Shown here piece by piece: positions 45,101-56,603 of a stretch of DNA of 64,000 bases. How positions within the stretch are numbered: the first letter of the stretch is position 1; every line of letters begins with the position of its first letter. A program made the translations under genes and the position numbers. The DNA is from Viscum album (lineage: Eukaryota; Streptophyta; Magnoliopsida; Santalales; Viscaceae): positions 1,542,516,868 through 1,542,580,867 of the forward strand of contig OY728122.1 in NCBI GenBank assembly GCA_963277665.1. The letters are read 5' to 3'. Under the pieces are notes generated by a model. The model had not been told where the DNA came from and did no database searches. It saw only the letters and a list, made by a program, of their open reading frames with translations.

Positions 45101-45930
45101 GTAGCCACAAAGGAGACTCAATCCAACACTTTTTTGAGGTTGTTAAAAAAGAGGTTGAAAAATTCTCAAGGCACGTACAATCTATCCCATTTAAAATTCC
45201 CAGTGGGTGAGTCCAATTTAGGTTGTTCCTAAGAACATTTGTGTTTCTGTTATTAAAAATGAGAAAGATGAGTTAGTTCTAATGAGTGTACAAAACAATT
45301 GGAATGTGTGTCTTGATTATAAGAAACTAAATCAGTACACTTGCAAGGACCATTTCCACCTCCCATTTATTGATCAGATGCTTGAGAGACTAGCTGGGAA
45401 AACACACTATTGTTTATTGGATGGATTTTCTTGATATTTTAAGGTTTCTATTGCTCTAGAGGATCTGGATAAGACAAAATTCAATTGTCCATTTGGTACA
45501 ATTTCCAACTGAAGGATTCCATTTGGACTTTGTAATGTCCAAGATACCTTCCAGAGATGAATGGTGAGTATTTTTTCTGATTTTATTGAGACCTGCATGG
45601 AGGTATTTATGGATGATTTTACATTTTATGGATCCTCGTTTGATGAATGTCTAAATATTTTGGGAAAGGTTTTGAATCGTTGTATTGAGAATAATATGGT
45701 CTTGAACTTTGAAAAGTGTCATTTCATGGTTGAGCATGGCATTGTCTTAGGGCATGTAGTGTCAAAACATGGTATAGAGGTTGATAGATCTAAGATAGAA
45801 ATTATTTCATCCTTACCCTATCCTTCATGTGTGTGTGATATTAGATATTTCCTAGGGAATTCAAGCTTTTATCTGCGCTTTATCAAATATTTTAGTAATA
45901 TTTCCCTTCATTTGTCGTGATTACTACAGA
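45100..45930 (+). pseudogene. Element D reverse transcriptase relic
   Basis: Readable motifs in order: RRLNP near 45113, a degenerate VSPIxVVPK near 45208, VCLDYKKLNQYTCKDHFHLPFIDQMLERL near 45308, KTKFNCPFGTIS near 45474, RIPFGLCN, and in the frame 45561-45920 ETCMEVFMDDFTFYG with both catalytic Asp codons at 45612-45617. These are followed by VLGHVVSKHGIEVDRSKIE and IRYFLGNSSFYLRFIK. Three in-frame stops interrupt the first half. The second half is open for 119 codons. Confidence 0.85.
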
Positions 45931-46400
45931 AGGATTCTGATTTTGTGTTTGATGATTCATGTAGGTCAGAATTTGATGATTTGAATAATTTTTTGACCAC
46001 TCCACTGATCGTACAGCCCCCACAATGGAAAATTTGTTTTGATCTTATGTCTGACGCATCCAAATTCATGGTTGGAGCTGTCTTATCTCAGAGGGTGGAG
46101 GGACGTTCACATGTGATTGCCTATGCGTCGAGGACACTAGATTTAGACCAATCAAACTACACAACCACGGAAAATGAGTTTCTTGCTGTCATATTTGCAT
46201 TATATAAATTCTACTCATATTTATTAGGCTCTAAAGTAGTTCTTTTTTCTGACCATGTAGCTCTAATGTACCTCTCGAAGAAGCCGGATGCAAGGCCTAG
46301 GCTAATCCGATGGATGCTCCTTCTTTAAGAATTTGATATTGAGATAAAGGACAAGAAGGGGTTAGAAAACCTGGTAGAGGACCACATGAGTAGGCTTACT
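45930..46400 (+). pseudogene. Element D RNase H relic
   Basis: The frame 45945-46328 contains DLMSDASKFMVGAVLSQR (first catalytic Asp), HVIAYASRTLDLDQSNYTTTENEFLAVIFAL (catalytic Glu), VVLFSDHVALMYLSKKPDARPRLIRWMLLL (second Asp), then after one stop EFDIEIKDKKGLENLVEDHMSRL, where the usual ADHLSRL final catalytic Asp is kept. A single stop separates it from the integrase frame. Confidence 0.85.
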
Positions 46401-46781
46401 CAAACACTAGTAGATGACACATTGGACCAGGTACCACTTCGGGACACTTTCCCCAATGAGCATCTTTATTCCATTTCAGGTACGCATCATTGGTATGCTG
46501 ATTTAGTGAACAACCCTGTTTCATCCAAAATACCTGAAAATTTAAAGAAACATCAAGTCCAAAAAATAAAAAGTGAGTCTCGGTATTATTTTTTGGATGA
46601 TCCATACCTCTGTTGCACATGTAGTGATCATATTATTAGGAGGTGTGTTCCAGATCATGAGTTTGAGTATGTTCTGCATTTCTGTCATACACTTGCTTGT
46701 GGAGGACACTTTGGTCCCCAACAGATAGCTAGGAAATTTTTGGACTCTGGATTATATTGGCCTAGCTTATTCTATGATACC
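46400..46781 (+). pseudogene. Element D integrase, N-terminal part before B
   Basis: The frame 46386-46877 reads through WYADLVNNPVSS, a YYFLDDPYLC block, IIRRCVPDHEFEYVLHFCHTLACGGHFGPQQIARKFLDSGLYWPSLF, including the His pair of the HHCC zinc-binding domain. It ends at the B insertion point (46781). The Cys pair that should follow is found 14.2 kb further on, at 61024 onward. Confidence 0.85.
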
Positions 46782-48442
46782 AGATGGGGGTCATTTTTAA
46801 CACCCTTGGACACATCCCTTTTTGTAGTTTTACAAACTTTTTTATTCCAAAATGATTATTTTTTATTAAATAATTGATAATTGTGGTGATTTTGTACTTT
46901 ACTGGGTAAAATATTCAATTTTAGTTAAAATCATGTGTTTTTAGTATTCATTATTGTCTATTTAAATAATTCTTAAATTAAATTAGTCCTGTGAGTTTGA
47001 CTTTTATTTATTTATTCTTTTATTTTTACAATTTTTCATTCCAGTTAGTTTATTAATTCATTAATTTATTTAATTAATTCCTAATTATTAATTTGTAAAT
47101 AAATAACTCATTTTAGTTTTTAATTATTTTAGGAATTTAATTAGTTTTAAATTTTTAATATTATTCAATTATTAATTTTATTCTTTAATTTAATGATTTA
47201 TTTAGTTAATCAATTGGTTAATTAATTTCTTAAATAATTTGACAAGTAACTGTAATTATTTTGATTTTTTCTTTAATTAATTTCTTTATAATTTTTAAGA
47301 AAAATAAATTCATTCTCTTAAATAAAGCATACTTAATTTTATTATTTAATATTGTTTTATTTAATTAGTTTTTAATTATATTATATTTAATTTAATTGAT
47401 TAATTTTTAGTTGTATTAAAGTTTTAATTAACTTAATTTTTTTTGTAGGTGTGACGGTCGTACGGTCCTCTTCCACCGGTTCCTTCACGCACCGTTTCAC
47501 AATTATTGTCCCCCACCTGATGGTCCCACCATCCACTTCTTACAGTGGCACTGTTTCACAATTTTATTCTATACAAAAGGTGCCACTATCTCATCCCATC
47601 ATGGTACAACATCTCACGGTGGCGCTGTTTCTGAACTAGTGCCACCATCTTGCCTCACTCACTATCCCACCATTTCATCCTCACGTCTCACTGTTTCCTG
47701 CATCCACTGCTTCCTCATGGTGCCACCTACAATCCCTTGGAAACATTTTAGAAATGGTGCCACTGTCTCTCCCTCTGCTCCCACAACATTCCCATCTCAC
47801 CACCAACACAACAGCACACCAGCATACAAACGAACCAACAACAAGCAAATTCAAAACATTGAACATCACAGCAGCCAATTGTTGGTTGATTAAACCATCC
47901 ACTCAAAGTCAAGAATCCAACATATGAAAAATTGAGATAGCAGTACTTTCGAACTAATTTCATGCAAGAACAAATAAAAAAAGAGTTTAGGATTAAAAAA
48001 ATTGAACTGGAGATCAAAGTTCCAAAAATCTGAACCCACACGGGTGCATAGCAGCTCCAAACCCAAGTCGTCAGTGATCCACCCGAACCCCGCAACCTCT
48101 TGCCCCACCGCCATCATAACCCAAGCCACAACACTTCACCAAGTCGGCCTCACCTCCTCCATACCTCTGCCTTTTCCCCGGCAGTCCAGCTCTGCACCAT
48201 AGTCCCATAGCAAACCACCGTCGCTGAACCGCCTTGCCGCCGCGAGCCCGCACCGTCACTGCATCTGATTCCCAGTCCACGCTTCTACCTTTAGTGTCCT
48301 TCACTAAAGTCACTACACTTTTCCCTACCCCACGCCAATACCCCGCTTCTACACTCTATTTCACCACACGAATAGAACCCCCCCCCCATTCACTTTTCTT
48401 TTTAATTTTTATTTATTTAATTTTATTTTATTATAACATATA

Positions 48443-48464
48443 ATATATATATATATATATATAT
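48443..48464. repeat. (AT)n microsatellite in B 5' LTR
   Basis: Alternating A/T run located as in the 3' LTR copy at 59368, which is a little longer. Confidence 0.9.
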
Positions 48465-48756
48465 TATGTGTTATATATCATATACAATATAATAATAGTA
48501 ATAGGTATATTAATAAAAGTATACAAGCTTATATATACAATATTAATTTCTTATATATCATAATAATATATGTTATTAATTAAATACAATTGATATTATA
48601 TTAATAATAGTATTAGGTATTACAAAATATATATTCTTATAAGTAGTTTTATTTAGTATATATATATATATTAATATGTATTTCTAAGTAGTAATATATA
48701 TATTTACATAATTTTTTCATTATGTTTTTATCTGACTCATGTTTGTTTTTTACAGA

Positions 48757-49320
48757 TGGAGGGTTGTGGCTTGGCGGGCGCTCCCCATTATTCAGTTAGG
48801 AGCAACTGCTCCAGTGACCAGTGCGGAGGAAGAAGCACAGTGAAAGTTCCACATGGAAGCCAGGGAACACCTCGAGCAAGATTCCAGATACTTTGATTAT
48901 GCGCTCATAAGCATTCATCATGGGCACTTGATCATTTTATTCATTAGAGGGCAGATGCGGGACATTCTAGGATCTATTCAGATAGGGGGTGATCGGGCAT
49001 TGAGAAATCAATCATTCAGCGAGACTGGATGGCACTTCTTGATGGGGACTTCATTCTTCCTAATAATCCATCTATAACCATCCAAAGATCCCCAGAGTAT
49101 TTACCTTTTCCATTAGAAGCATATTGGAGGAATCAGAGTTACAGATCGGCATTTCATACCTCGACTCCCAGGGCAGGACATCAAGCGAACTTCAGTGTTA
49201 CATCCACCATCAAGTAGTAGGAATTGGAGATTTCGGGAGATCAAGAAGGGAGACAAACATCTTTTTTTTCCTTATGCTCTGTTTTTATACAACTCATTTC
49301 AACATGAAAATATTTTTTTA
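48757..49320 (+). other. ORF-like block in B 5' LTR
   Basis: A GC-richer segment starts just after a ttttttacag acceptor-like end. Translation in neighbouring frames gives fragments such as QLGATAPVTSAEEEAQ, FHMEAREHLEQDSRYF, QMRDILGS and FSETGWHFLMG. These read like a decayed protein, and partly matching frames exist in the other LTR (59690-60260). No known domain is recognised. It could be a degraded ORF captured by the LTR or simple conservation between two LTR copies of one element. Confidence 0.35.
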
Positions 49321-50095
49321 ATTCTTTTTTCTTCACGAAATCCAACCATTATGTCCAGATAAATTCCTTTGGGGGTGGGTTAAGCTGTCTTGTTAGATTT
49401 TGTTTACTCTTATTCATGCACTGCATCATGTTTTGGAATGTCTCCATCACTAATTGTAGAACAGTTTTATTTTAAAACAATAAGGATGAGTGAAAACCAA
49501 TCTTGTTTGAATCTAAATGAAAACTATTCAATATAAGGAATTCATTGACAAGTGAATTATGCTCAAACGAGGGAGACATTCTAAACTCAAATGAAAGTTT
49601 GAGCCCAGTGACTTCTGAATTTTATCACCACAGGATGAAATGACCTTTATAGTTGAAGAACTGTAAGAATTATTTCACCACAAACTGACCAGACAAAAAA
49701 TCTGGACAGCTATTTTAAGTCAGATCTATATTTCTTAAACTTCGGTGCATGAATGAGGCTAAGAAATATCGAAATTGGCCAGTGTACTTTCTCTCTCCTA
49801 CTCATCTATTGGTTGTTTTCAGCACAATCTCTCTTATTATATTGTCTACCCCCTTACATTCACCATTTCACCCTCACTTCCTCACACACTAATTTTTACT
49901 CATGACACTTCACCACCACCAACTTATTTTGTTTGATTTTGTGTGTGTTTTTGTTTAGCTTATTTTTTTAGATCACCAAGCACAATGTTAGGCCTTTTTG
50001 TGGTTCGGCCTTGTCTTTCCACTGTTCTAAGTAGTAAGTAGGTTATAAATTTTTGTTTTTTGTGCATGTCCAGCGACATGCGTGCGTGCAAATTC

Positions 50096-50113
50096 TAGAT
50101 CCTTTTCTGGGGA
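50096..50113 (+). other. Primer binding site of element B (Asp tRNA type, decayed)
   Basis: tagatccttttctgggga, five bases after the LTR end, aligns with TGGCGCCGTTGCCGGGGA at 11 of 18 positions, including the terminal GGGGA. Confidence 0.6.
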
Positions 50114-50279
50114 GGCCAGGTGCGATAATAAAAAAACAAAAAAATCACATATAAAAAAAATCAAAAAATATCAGAAAAAATAATTAAAAAATATACAAAA
50201 GGAAAATTGTTATTAAAAAACAATTGTGAACCTACTCTATGTAAACCAGGTCTAAGTTTGAATACTTAGTACTTGGTAA

Positions 50280-51590
50280 TCCTAAAATTGATAAGCACCT
50301 CAAGGAAGTGAAAAGACACAAAGACAATATCAAAATGGAAGATAAGAGAAATGAAAACTTGAACAATGCACTTCTTGAGAATTTTAACTAACCTAGAATG
50401 ATGAACCCACCAAAAAGGAGTTATCTTAGAGGCATATTTTGAGAGAGTTCTTGCTACCTTCAGTGTCTAGTAACCCTTCATGCGTTAGACTCTCTCTTAG
50501 GTGTAGGAATTATTAAATCAAGAAATCCATGATTAGAAGAAGAAATCTTTGTCACTTGGGATCAAGTTTATAATGATTTCAAAATGAAATTCTATCCTAG
50601 GAGGTTAACATCTGAAATTAGGCACAAAATAACTAGATTCCATTAAGATGAAGGATAACCATTTCATGAAGCCTCGGATAGGTTTAGATGGTTTCTTAGG
50701 CAGTGTCCAAACCATCAATGTACACCCCAATTCCTCAATGAAACCTTTTACAATAGTATCACCCCTTACCACCAAAACTTGGTGGATCAGTCTTCTAGAA
50801 GAGAATTTAGTGATAGGACTACTGAGGAGCTCGAAAAAATCTTTAATACCTTATCTCAAAACTCCTAGCACAAATGCTCATGGAGGAGACCCATTGTGAG
50901 AAAAGAAACCACCCCTTCTCCTCAAGTTGAAGCCCAAGCTGTTGGCTTTTTTAATGAGAAACCACATCATACCTTTAAAGAATAGTTCCACCACTGTGGC
51001 ATGTATGGCCATTCTTAAACCTATTGTCCAAACTTTCATATGCATGTCCATCCTCATTAGATTGCCAGATTTGCTGGTTATGGACCTCGAATGCATCCTA
51101 GGGAATATCCATTCTCGAACACCTACTATCAGGGGTATAAGAGCCATCTCAGCCTATCATGGAGGGAGGAGGGAGTCCTCTGACCTACTACCCCTCAGGG
51201 ATTCCTGTAGCCTCCTAGGCAGCAATTCCAACCCCAACCCTAACCTAAGGCTGAGTCATCCAACTCAAAAGAGGAGGCAAGAGACATGTTCCATAAATTG
51301 ATAGGTAGGTTTGATGATAAAAATACCAAAAATGATTATGATAAAGTTAAAATGGATGCAAGAATGAATAAATTGGAAATTAAAATGGGGAAGTTGGCTA
51401 GGGATGCTAGTAATAGAGAAAAGGGTAGGTTTCATGACACCACTGAAGCCAATCCTAAGGAGAATCCCATGGATGTGACCACCAGAAGTGGTCTTCAAAC
51501 TCATCAAGAGCCTAGGAAAGAACCCCAAAATAATGAAAATGAAAAACTGGATGAAGCTGGAAACTCAAATCTAAAAGAACCTGAATCTTG
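50280..51590 (+). pseudogene. Element B gag relic
   Basis: The capsid part near 50550-50870 reads VTWDQVYNDFKMKFYPRRLTSEIRHKITRFH, RFRWFLRQCPNHQC and FLNETFYNSITPYHQN in one frame with a few stops, matching the W..F...F.P......I...I..F.Q..GE.F..AW.RF..L...CP pattern of Athila/Tat capsids. A C-X2-C-like FHHCGMYGHS..YCPN knuckle follows near 50985-51030. The C-terminal frame 51286-51591 has a MNKLEIKMGKLARDAS coiled segment and DVTTRSGLQ, the TLRSG motif. Confidence 0.75.
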
Positions 51591-51950
51591 ATAACTGGAC
51601 AACACCACTGGAATCCCTCCAGTTCCTGTTTTTCTAGCTTAGAAACCCAAATAAAATGGCTTGAAACCCAAAGACAATAAAGGGAAGAAATTTTTTGAAG
51701 AGGAATATATAGAGATTCCCCCAATTGTGAGGAATTTTTCCCCTGCAATCCCCTTCCCACGAAGAATTAAGAAAACAATTCATGATTTTGAACAGTTGAA
51801 ATTTTTGAAAGTGGTTAAAAAGCTGAAAATTGATATCCAATCCTAGGAAACCATGATTCAAAGCCCATCAAATCTAAAATCACTCAAGAAAATATATTGA
51901 AACAAAAAGAAATTGGAGGAATTTGACACCTATAGCTTAACAGAGGAGTG
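51591..51950 (+). other. Element B gag-protease linker
   Basis: A frame at 51661-51846 with FFEEEYIEIPPIVRNFSPAIPFPRRIKK resembles the Lys-rich, PFP-containing linker between gag and protease of this group (compare TLPFPNRVAQTKK in D). Stops flank it. Confidence 0.5.
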
Positions 51951-52400
51951 TAGTGCAGTCTTCCAGAATAGGATACCTCCTAAGCTTCAGGACCCAGGAA
52001 GATTTTTCATCCCTTGAAACTTTGGGGATATAGGTGGTCAGTTCAATAGTTTGTGTGATTTGGGTGCTAGTATTAATCTGATTCCCCGGTCACTTTTTCT
52101 TTACTTGAGATTATGAGTTCCCCAACCCACCATTGTTGTGTTACAACTTGCCGATAGGTCCATCACTCATTACGTAGGTAGGGTATATGATCTTTTAGTT
52201 GGAGTATTCAAACTCTTTTTGTCTACTAATTTTTTTATCCTTGATATGGAGTGTGACTAGGAGGTTCCTATCATTCTTGGTAGGCCCTTCTTGGCCGTAG
52301 GGGGAGTTGTGATAGATGTTTCTAAGGGGAAACTGATTTTCAATATGGGTGAACAGAAATAAGAATTCAATGTGTTTAATAAAATAAAATAAAACACCCA
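51950..52400 (+). pseudogene. Element B protease relic
   Basis: Near 51974 the frame gives PPKLQDPGRFFIP, then CDLGASINLIPRSLF with an intact DLGAS active-site motif near 52042-52085. VVLQLADRSITHYVGRVYDLLVGVFKLFLSTNFFILDMECD then leads to VPIILGRPFLAVGGVVIDVSKGKL. The series is complete and in one frame apart from three stops. The active-site triplet itself is undamaged, unlike that of D. Confidence 0.8.
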
Positions 52401-52960
52401 CCGGATATTCCCCAAAGATGAGAAGTTAGTTTCTAAGAGTAGTGTTAATAAGGAGGAAGTAGAGTTTCTAAGGATGATAGCCGAAATCAATAGTGAACCT
52501 GAAATCCCTACTTCCACTTTCAGGGGGATTAGCTCATGTAAATAGAGATAATTTGTTGATGGGTACGAGGGGTAATTTTTGGAGAACTTGGATTAGTTTT
52601 TTTTAGCACATTCTTACCCTAATAGAGGAGTCTAAGTTTGAGGAGATTTTGTTTGGAAGTTATAGTGGTGAGGAAGAAGCTTTCTCTACTTCCTTATTCA
52701 AGAGGCAGCATGAAGACCTTGGGCCACCCAGGTCCAAGTGTCTTCCCTCAAACAAGTCACCACGCACCTTTGAACTTAATCCCCTACCTTCCCATATCAA
52801 ATATTCCTTTTCTAGAGATAGTTCCACCCTTCCTGTAATCATTTCATCCAACCGAAAGGTGAGTCAATAGAAAAATCTTCTTAGTGTTTTGAAGAAGTAA
52901 AAGTCTTTCACAGGCTGGTCGATTGCTAATATCAAGGGGATAAGTCTAGCCTTCATCATG
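52401..52960 (+). other. Element B protease-RT linker
   Basis: Short open frames at 52638-52838 and 52649-52870 overlap each other and show no domain. One contains acidic and Pro-rich stretches such as GPPRSKCLPSNKSPRTFELNPLPSHI, typical of the variable linker before RT in this clade. Confidence 0.45.
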
Positions 52961-53850
52961 CATAAAATTCCCCTCAAACCAGAGTGTAATCCCATATTAG
53001 AATCCCAAAGAAGACTCAACCCAAACACGAAGTAAGTTGTGACAGAAGAAGTGATTAGGTTGCCTGATGCTGAGATAATTTTTCCCATTTCTAATATCCC
53101 TTAGGTAAGTCCTATTTAGGTGGTACCCAAAAAGACTAGAGTGATAGTGGTCACTAATGAAAATAATGATCAAATCCAAACAAGACCAATGAATAAATAG
53201 AGTATGAATAGACTATGGAAATTTGAATGCTTCCACAAGAAAGTATCACCCTACAATGCCATTTTTGGATCAAATGTTAGAGATATTGGAAGGCAATGAA
53301 TTATTCTACTTTCTTGATGGTTATTCTGGTAACAATCAGATTTCCATTTCACCTGAGGACCAATTGAAAACCACCTTCACCTGTCCATTTGGGACATTTG
53401 CCTACCGGTGGATGCCTTTTAGCTTGTGTGGTGCTCTTGCCACTTTTCAGAGGTGCATGATAGAAATTTTTTCATTCATGATTGAAAGGATAATTGAAGT
53501 GTTCATGGATAATTTTTCTGTTGTGGGAAATAACTTTGAGAACTATCTTTAAATTTTGGAACTAGTGTTAGAAAGGTGTCAAGAGACCAATTTAGTCTTG
53601 AACTAGAAAAAGTACCAATTCATGGCCACTAAAGGCATAGTTTTGTGACACAAAGTTTCTAAGAAGGGGCTAGAGGTAGATAATGCTAAAATTGAGGTCA
53701 TACAAAAGTTTCCTCCACCTAAAAAATGTCAAAGGAATCAAAAGTTTCTTGGGTCATGTTGGGTTTTACAAGAGGTTTATTAAGGGATTTTCTAAGATTA
53801 CTAGAACCATGTGATCTCTTATGGTTAAGGAAACACCCTTTTTATTCGAT
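52960..53850 (+). pseudogene. Element B reverse transcriptase relic, altered catalytic box
   Basis: Motifs in order: a SQRRLNPNTK block near 53006, a VSPI.VVPKKT block near 53104, HPTMPFLDQMLEILEGNELFYFLDGYSGNNQISISPEDQLKTTFTCPFGTFAYRWMPFSL across 53240-53430, then IIEVFMDNFSVVG. The second catalytic Asp of the VFMDD box reads Asn (AAT at 53511-53513). After a stop at 53552 the connection region resumes with a GHVGFYKRFIKGFSK block near 53755. At least six stops or frameshifts. Even with the frame intact this copy would lack a catalytic residue. Confidence 0.85.
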
Positions 53851-54300
53851 GAGAAATGTCTAGAGGCCTTTAATCTACTCAAGGAGAAGTTGACTAATTC
53901 ACCTATAATCACTACTCTTGACTAGAAGCTTCCCTTTGAGGTGATGTGTGATTCTAGTGACTTTGCAGTTGGAGTTGTGTTAGGGAAGAGGAATGATAGG
54001 AAACTACATATTATTTAATATGAAAAAAATCTGTTGGACGATGCCCGAAAGAATTATTCTACCACTGAAAAGGAGTTGGTTGTTATGACCTCTACTTTGG
54101 AAAAGTTCAGGCAGTACTTGATAGGATCAAGGATCATAATTTTCAAATATCATTTAGCCCTAAAGTATTTTCTGGATAAAGAGGAATCAAAACCCACACT
54201 CATGAGGTGGACCATGTAGTTACAGGAGTTTGATTTAGTAATTAAGGATAAGAAAGGGGCTGAGAATGTAGTTCTAGATCACTTGTCTCGATTTCCAAAT
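53850..54300 (+). pseudogene. Element B RNase H relic
   Basis: Readable series: KLPFEVMCDSSDFAVGVVLGKRND (DAS motif as DSS), DARKNYSTTEKELVVMTSTLEKFRQYLIGSRIIIFKYHLALKYFLDKEESKPTLMRW, then EFDLVIKDKKGAENVVLDHLSRF. The TDHAAL motif reads KYHLAL, so one catalytic Asp is lost, while the final DHLSR is present. Stops at 54016-54018 and about 54217. Confidence 0.8.
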
Positions 54301-55605
54301 ACTCCAAGTAAGGAACCAAGAGAGGTCGACACTTCTTTCCCTGATGAACAATCGTTTCTTGCCTCTGTGAAGCAGTCTACTTGGTTTGCAGACTATGCCA
54401 AATTTTTGGCAACTGGAGTCATTCCCAAGTATCTCTCACACAACTAGAGGAAGAGGTTTATATCTGATCTGAAATATTATATTTTGTATGGCCCTATTCT
54501 CTTTAGGAGATATGCTGATGGTATTTTGAGAAGATGTATGGTTGAGGATGAGATTTTTCCCATAATTCAGAGCTGCCATTCATCACCTTGGGGTGGCCAC
54601 TATAGAGGGGTAATCACTACTCAAAAGGTCAAACAGGCTGGTTTCTACTATCCAACATTTTTTAAAGATGCTAGGAGTCTAGTTATTAGAAATGAGAAAT
54701 TTAAAATGTTAGTAAATGTTGGAAGAAGGTAGTAACTATCCCAAAAAGGTATTCTAGAGGTTGAAATCTTTGATGTGTGGGGAATGGACTTCAAAGGACC
54801 ATTCACATCCTCTTATGGGAATGAGTACATTTTGGTTGTTTTGGACTACATGTTAAAGTGGGTTGAGGCAGTAGCTCTGCCCAACAATTTAGCTGCTAGT
54901 GTTGTGAAATTCATTAAGAAAAACATTTTTTCTAGATTTGGTATGTCTTGATCATTAATCACTAATAATGGGACTCACTTAAAGAATTATAATTTCAATG
55001 GTTTTATGGAGAAGTATGGTCGATCACATAGGATAGGCACCACTTATCACCCATAGTCCAGTGGGTAATCAGAAGTTTCAAACAGAGATCTCAAACATAT
55101 TTTATAGAAAATAGTGTCTATCTCTAGAAAGGAATAGTCAAGGAAGTTGTATGAGGCCCTTTGGGCATATAGAACTGATTATAAGACTCCTATAGGGATG
55201 TCACCTCATAGGATACTCTTTGGTAAAACATGTTATCTACCTGTTGAGTTACATCAGAGATCTTATTGGGTGGTGAAAACTCTTAACTTTGATTTTAAGT
55301 CTGATGGTGAAAGAAGACTGTTAGAGCTGAGTAAGTTGGAGGAGATTCAAAGAGATTCCTATGAGATTGTTGAAATGTACAAAGAGAGAACAAATTATTT
55401 TCAGGACTCAATCATTCAAAATAGGAATTTCAAGGTTGGTGAGAGGGTCCACCATTTCAATTCTAGATTCAAGCTATTTCCAGGAAAGTTAAAGACCAAG
55501 TGGTTAGGACCCTTTACTATTGTTAGATTTTTGGTTAATGGAGCTTTTGAGCTAATTGGAGAAGAGAATCGACCTTTCATATTCAATGTTCAAAGAATAA
55601 AGTAA
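54300..55605 (+). pseudogene. Element B integrase relic
   Basis: The zinc-binding domain at 54484-54732 has an H-H pair (SCHSSPWGGHY), but the expected C-X2-C (RCEKCQ-like) reads RNEKFK, so both zinc Cys are lost. The catalytic core follows: EIFDVWGMDFKGPF, DYMLKWVEAVALP, SLITNNGTHL and GTTYHP, with stops. The open frame 55147-55605 encodes the C-terminal half, with LYEALWAYRTDYKTPIGMSPHRILFGKTCYLPVE, then KLKTKWLGPFTI, the GPY/F-like motif. The pol frame ends at the stop after VQRIK, as is usual. Confidence 0.85.
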
Positions 55606-56585
55606 TTCAGTAAAGGGAATCCAGTGGGCTTCGATACCACATCTCTATAGGAATAATGGGTTTTTTAAAGTCTAACTGAGGACTATAAACTCAATGTTTC
55701 ATGGGAACTAACCCATGGTTGATTATTTTTTTTCCTTTTATTTTTGTTCTTCAATAAAGTTAAATCTTTCTGCTTATTCTCCAGTTTAACCTCTTAACTA
55801 CTTGATATTACCTCATGATCTGTTGTTGTTTTAGAGAGAGAGTTGTTGCTTCCAGAAACTTGGCCAAGAAAACCCAATGGAGAAATCCACTGCATCATAT
55901 GGATAAAATTTCTTCCTACTCACTCCCTTGGGTTACTTATCTTGAACTTAAAACTCTTCAATATTATTTTACTAATTTGAACTTTTAGGTTAATGAAGAG
56001 GAGTAACCACCCAGTGTTGCTGAAGAGGATCTATATATAGAAGTCAGTCTTAAAGGTCCAATAATTCAGGGAAGTGTTGTTCTCCCCTTTTACTCTTTTA
56101 ATTACCTACTTAATTTCACTGTGAATTAAGTGTAGGGGACTTTCCCCTAACCTATGAAAAATGAATATGTTCTCTTTCCTGGTTGTTTAGCTACTAGTAT
56201 CTAGAGAGTTGAAAATTATTTTTAACTGATTTGTGAAACATGATTGCACCCACTTCTTTCAATTTCATTATGTTTCTACTACACATCACTGCTAATCGTG
56301 CTACTATTTGAATTAAATTGATAAAACCTTTTGTCTTCTCTTTATAAAATTCAAAGAATAAACATTTTATGAATAGAAATTAACTTTTTACCGGTGATGG
56401 TCGGTGGGGTTGGGTTCTTCTGTTTGTATTTGTCTGAAGTTTTATTTTCTTTCTCTTTTTATGTGGAAAAGAAAAAATTTGAACCTCATTTCTACCCTTC
56501 CATATCCTATTTAAGCTGAACTTCCATCAATCTTGAACTTCAACGGTCTTCCACCTTGGAATTAAACATTGGGGACAATGTTGGG

Positions 56586-56603
56586 TTTTAAGTGTGGGGG
56601 AGA
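56586..56603 (+). other. Internal polypurine-like tract of B
   Basis: ttttaagtgtgggggaga closely copies the terminal tract at 57700 but lies 1.1 kb upstream of the LTR. It follows the ggggacaatgtt phrase. Confidence 0.55.

Larger units (their letters stand above)
46782..50090 (+). repeat. Element B 5' LTR (3309 bp)
   Basis: It starts agatgggggtcattttt (TG mutated to AG, as shown by LTR 2) and ends gcgtgcgtgca. It is composed of an AT-rich 5' part, a C-rich stretch around 47450-48400 ending in a C-run at 48379, an (AT)n run, another AT-rich stretch, a GC-richer ORF-like block (48757-49320) and a T-rich tail. It aligns with 57719-61018 throughout. Confidence 0.9.
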
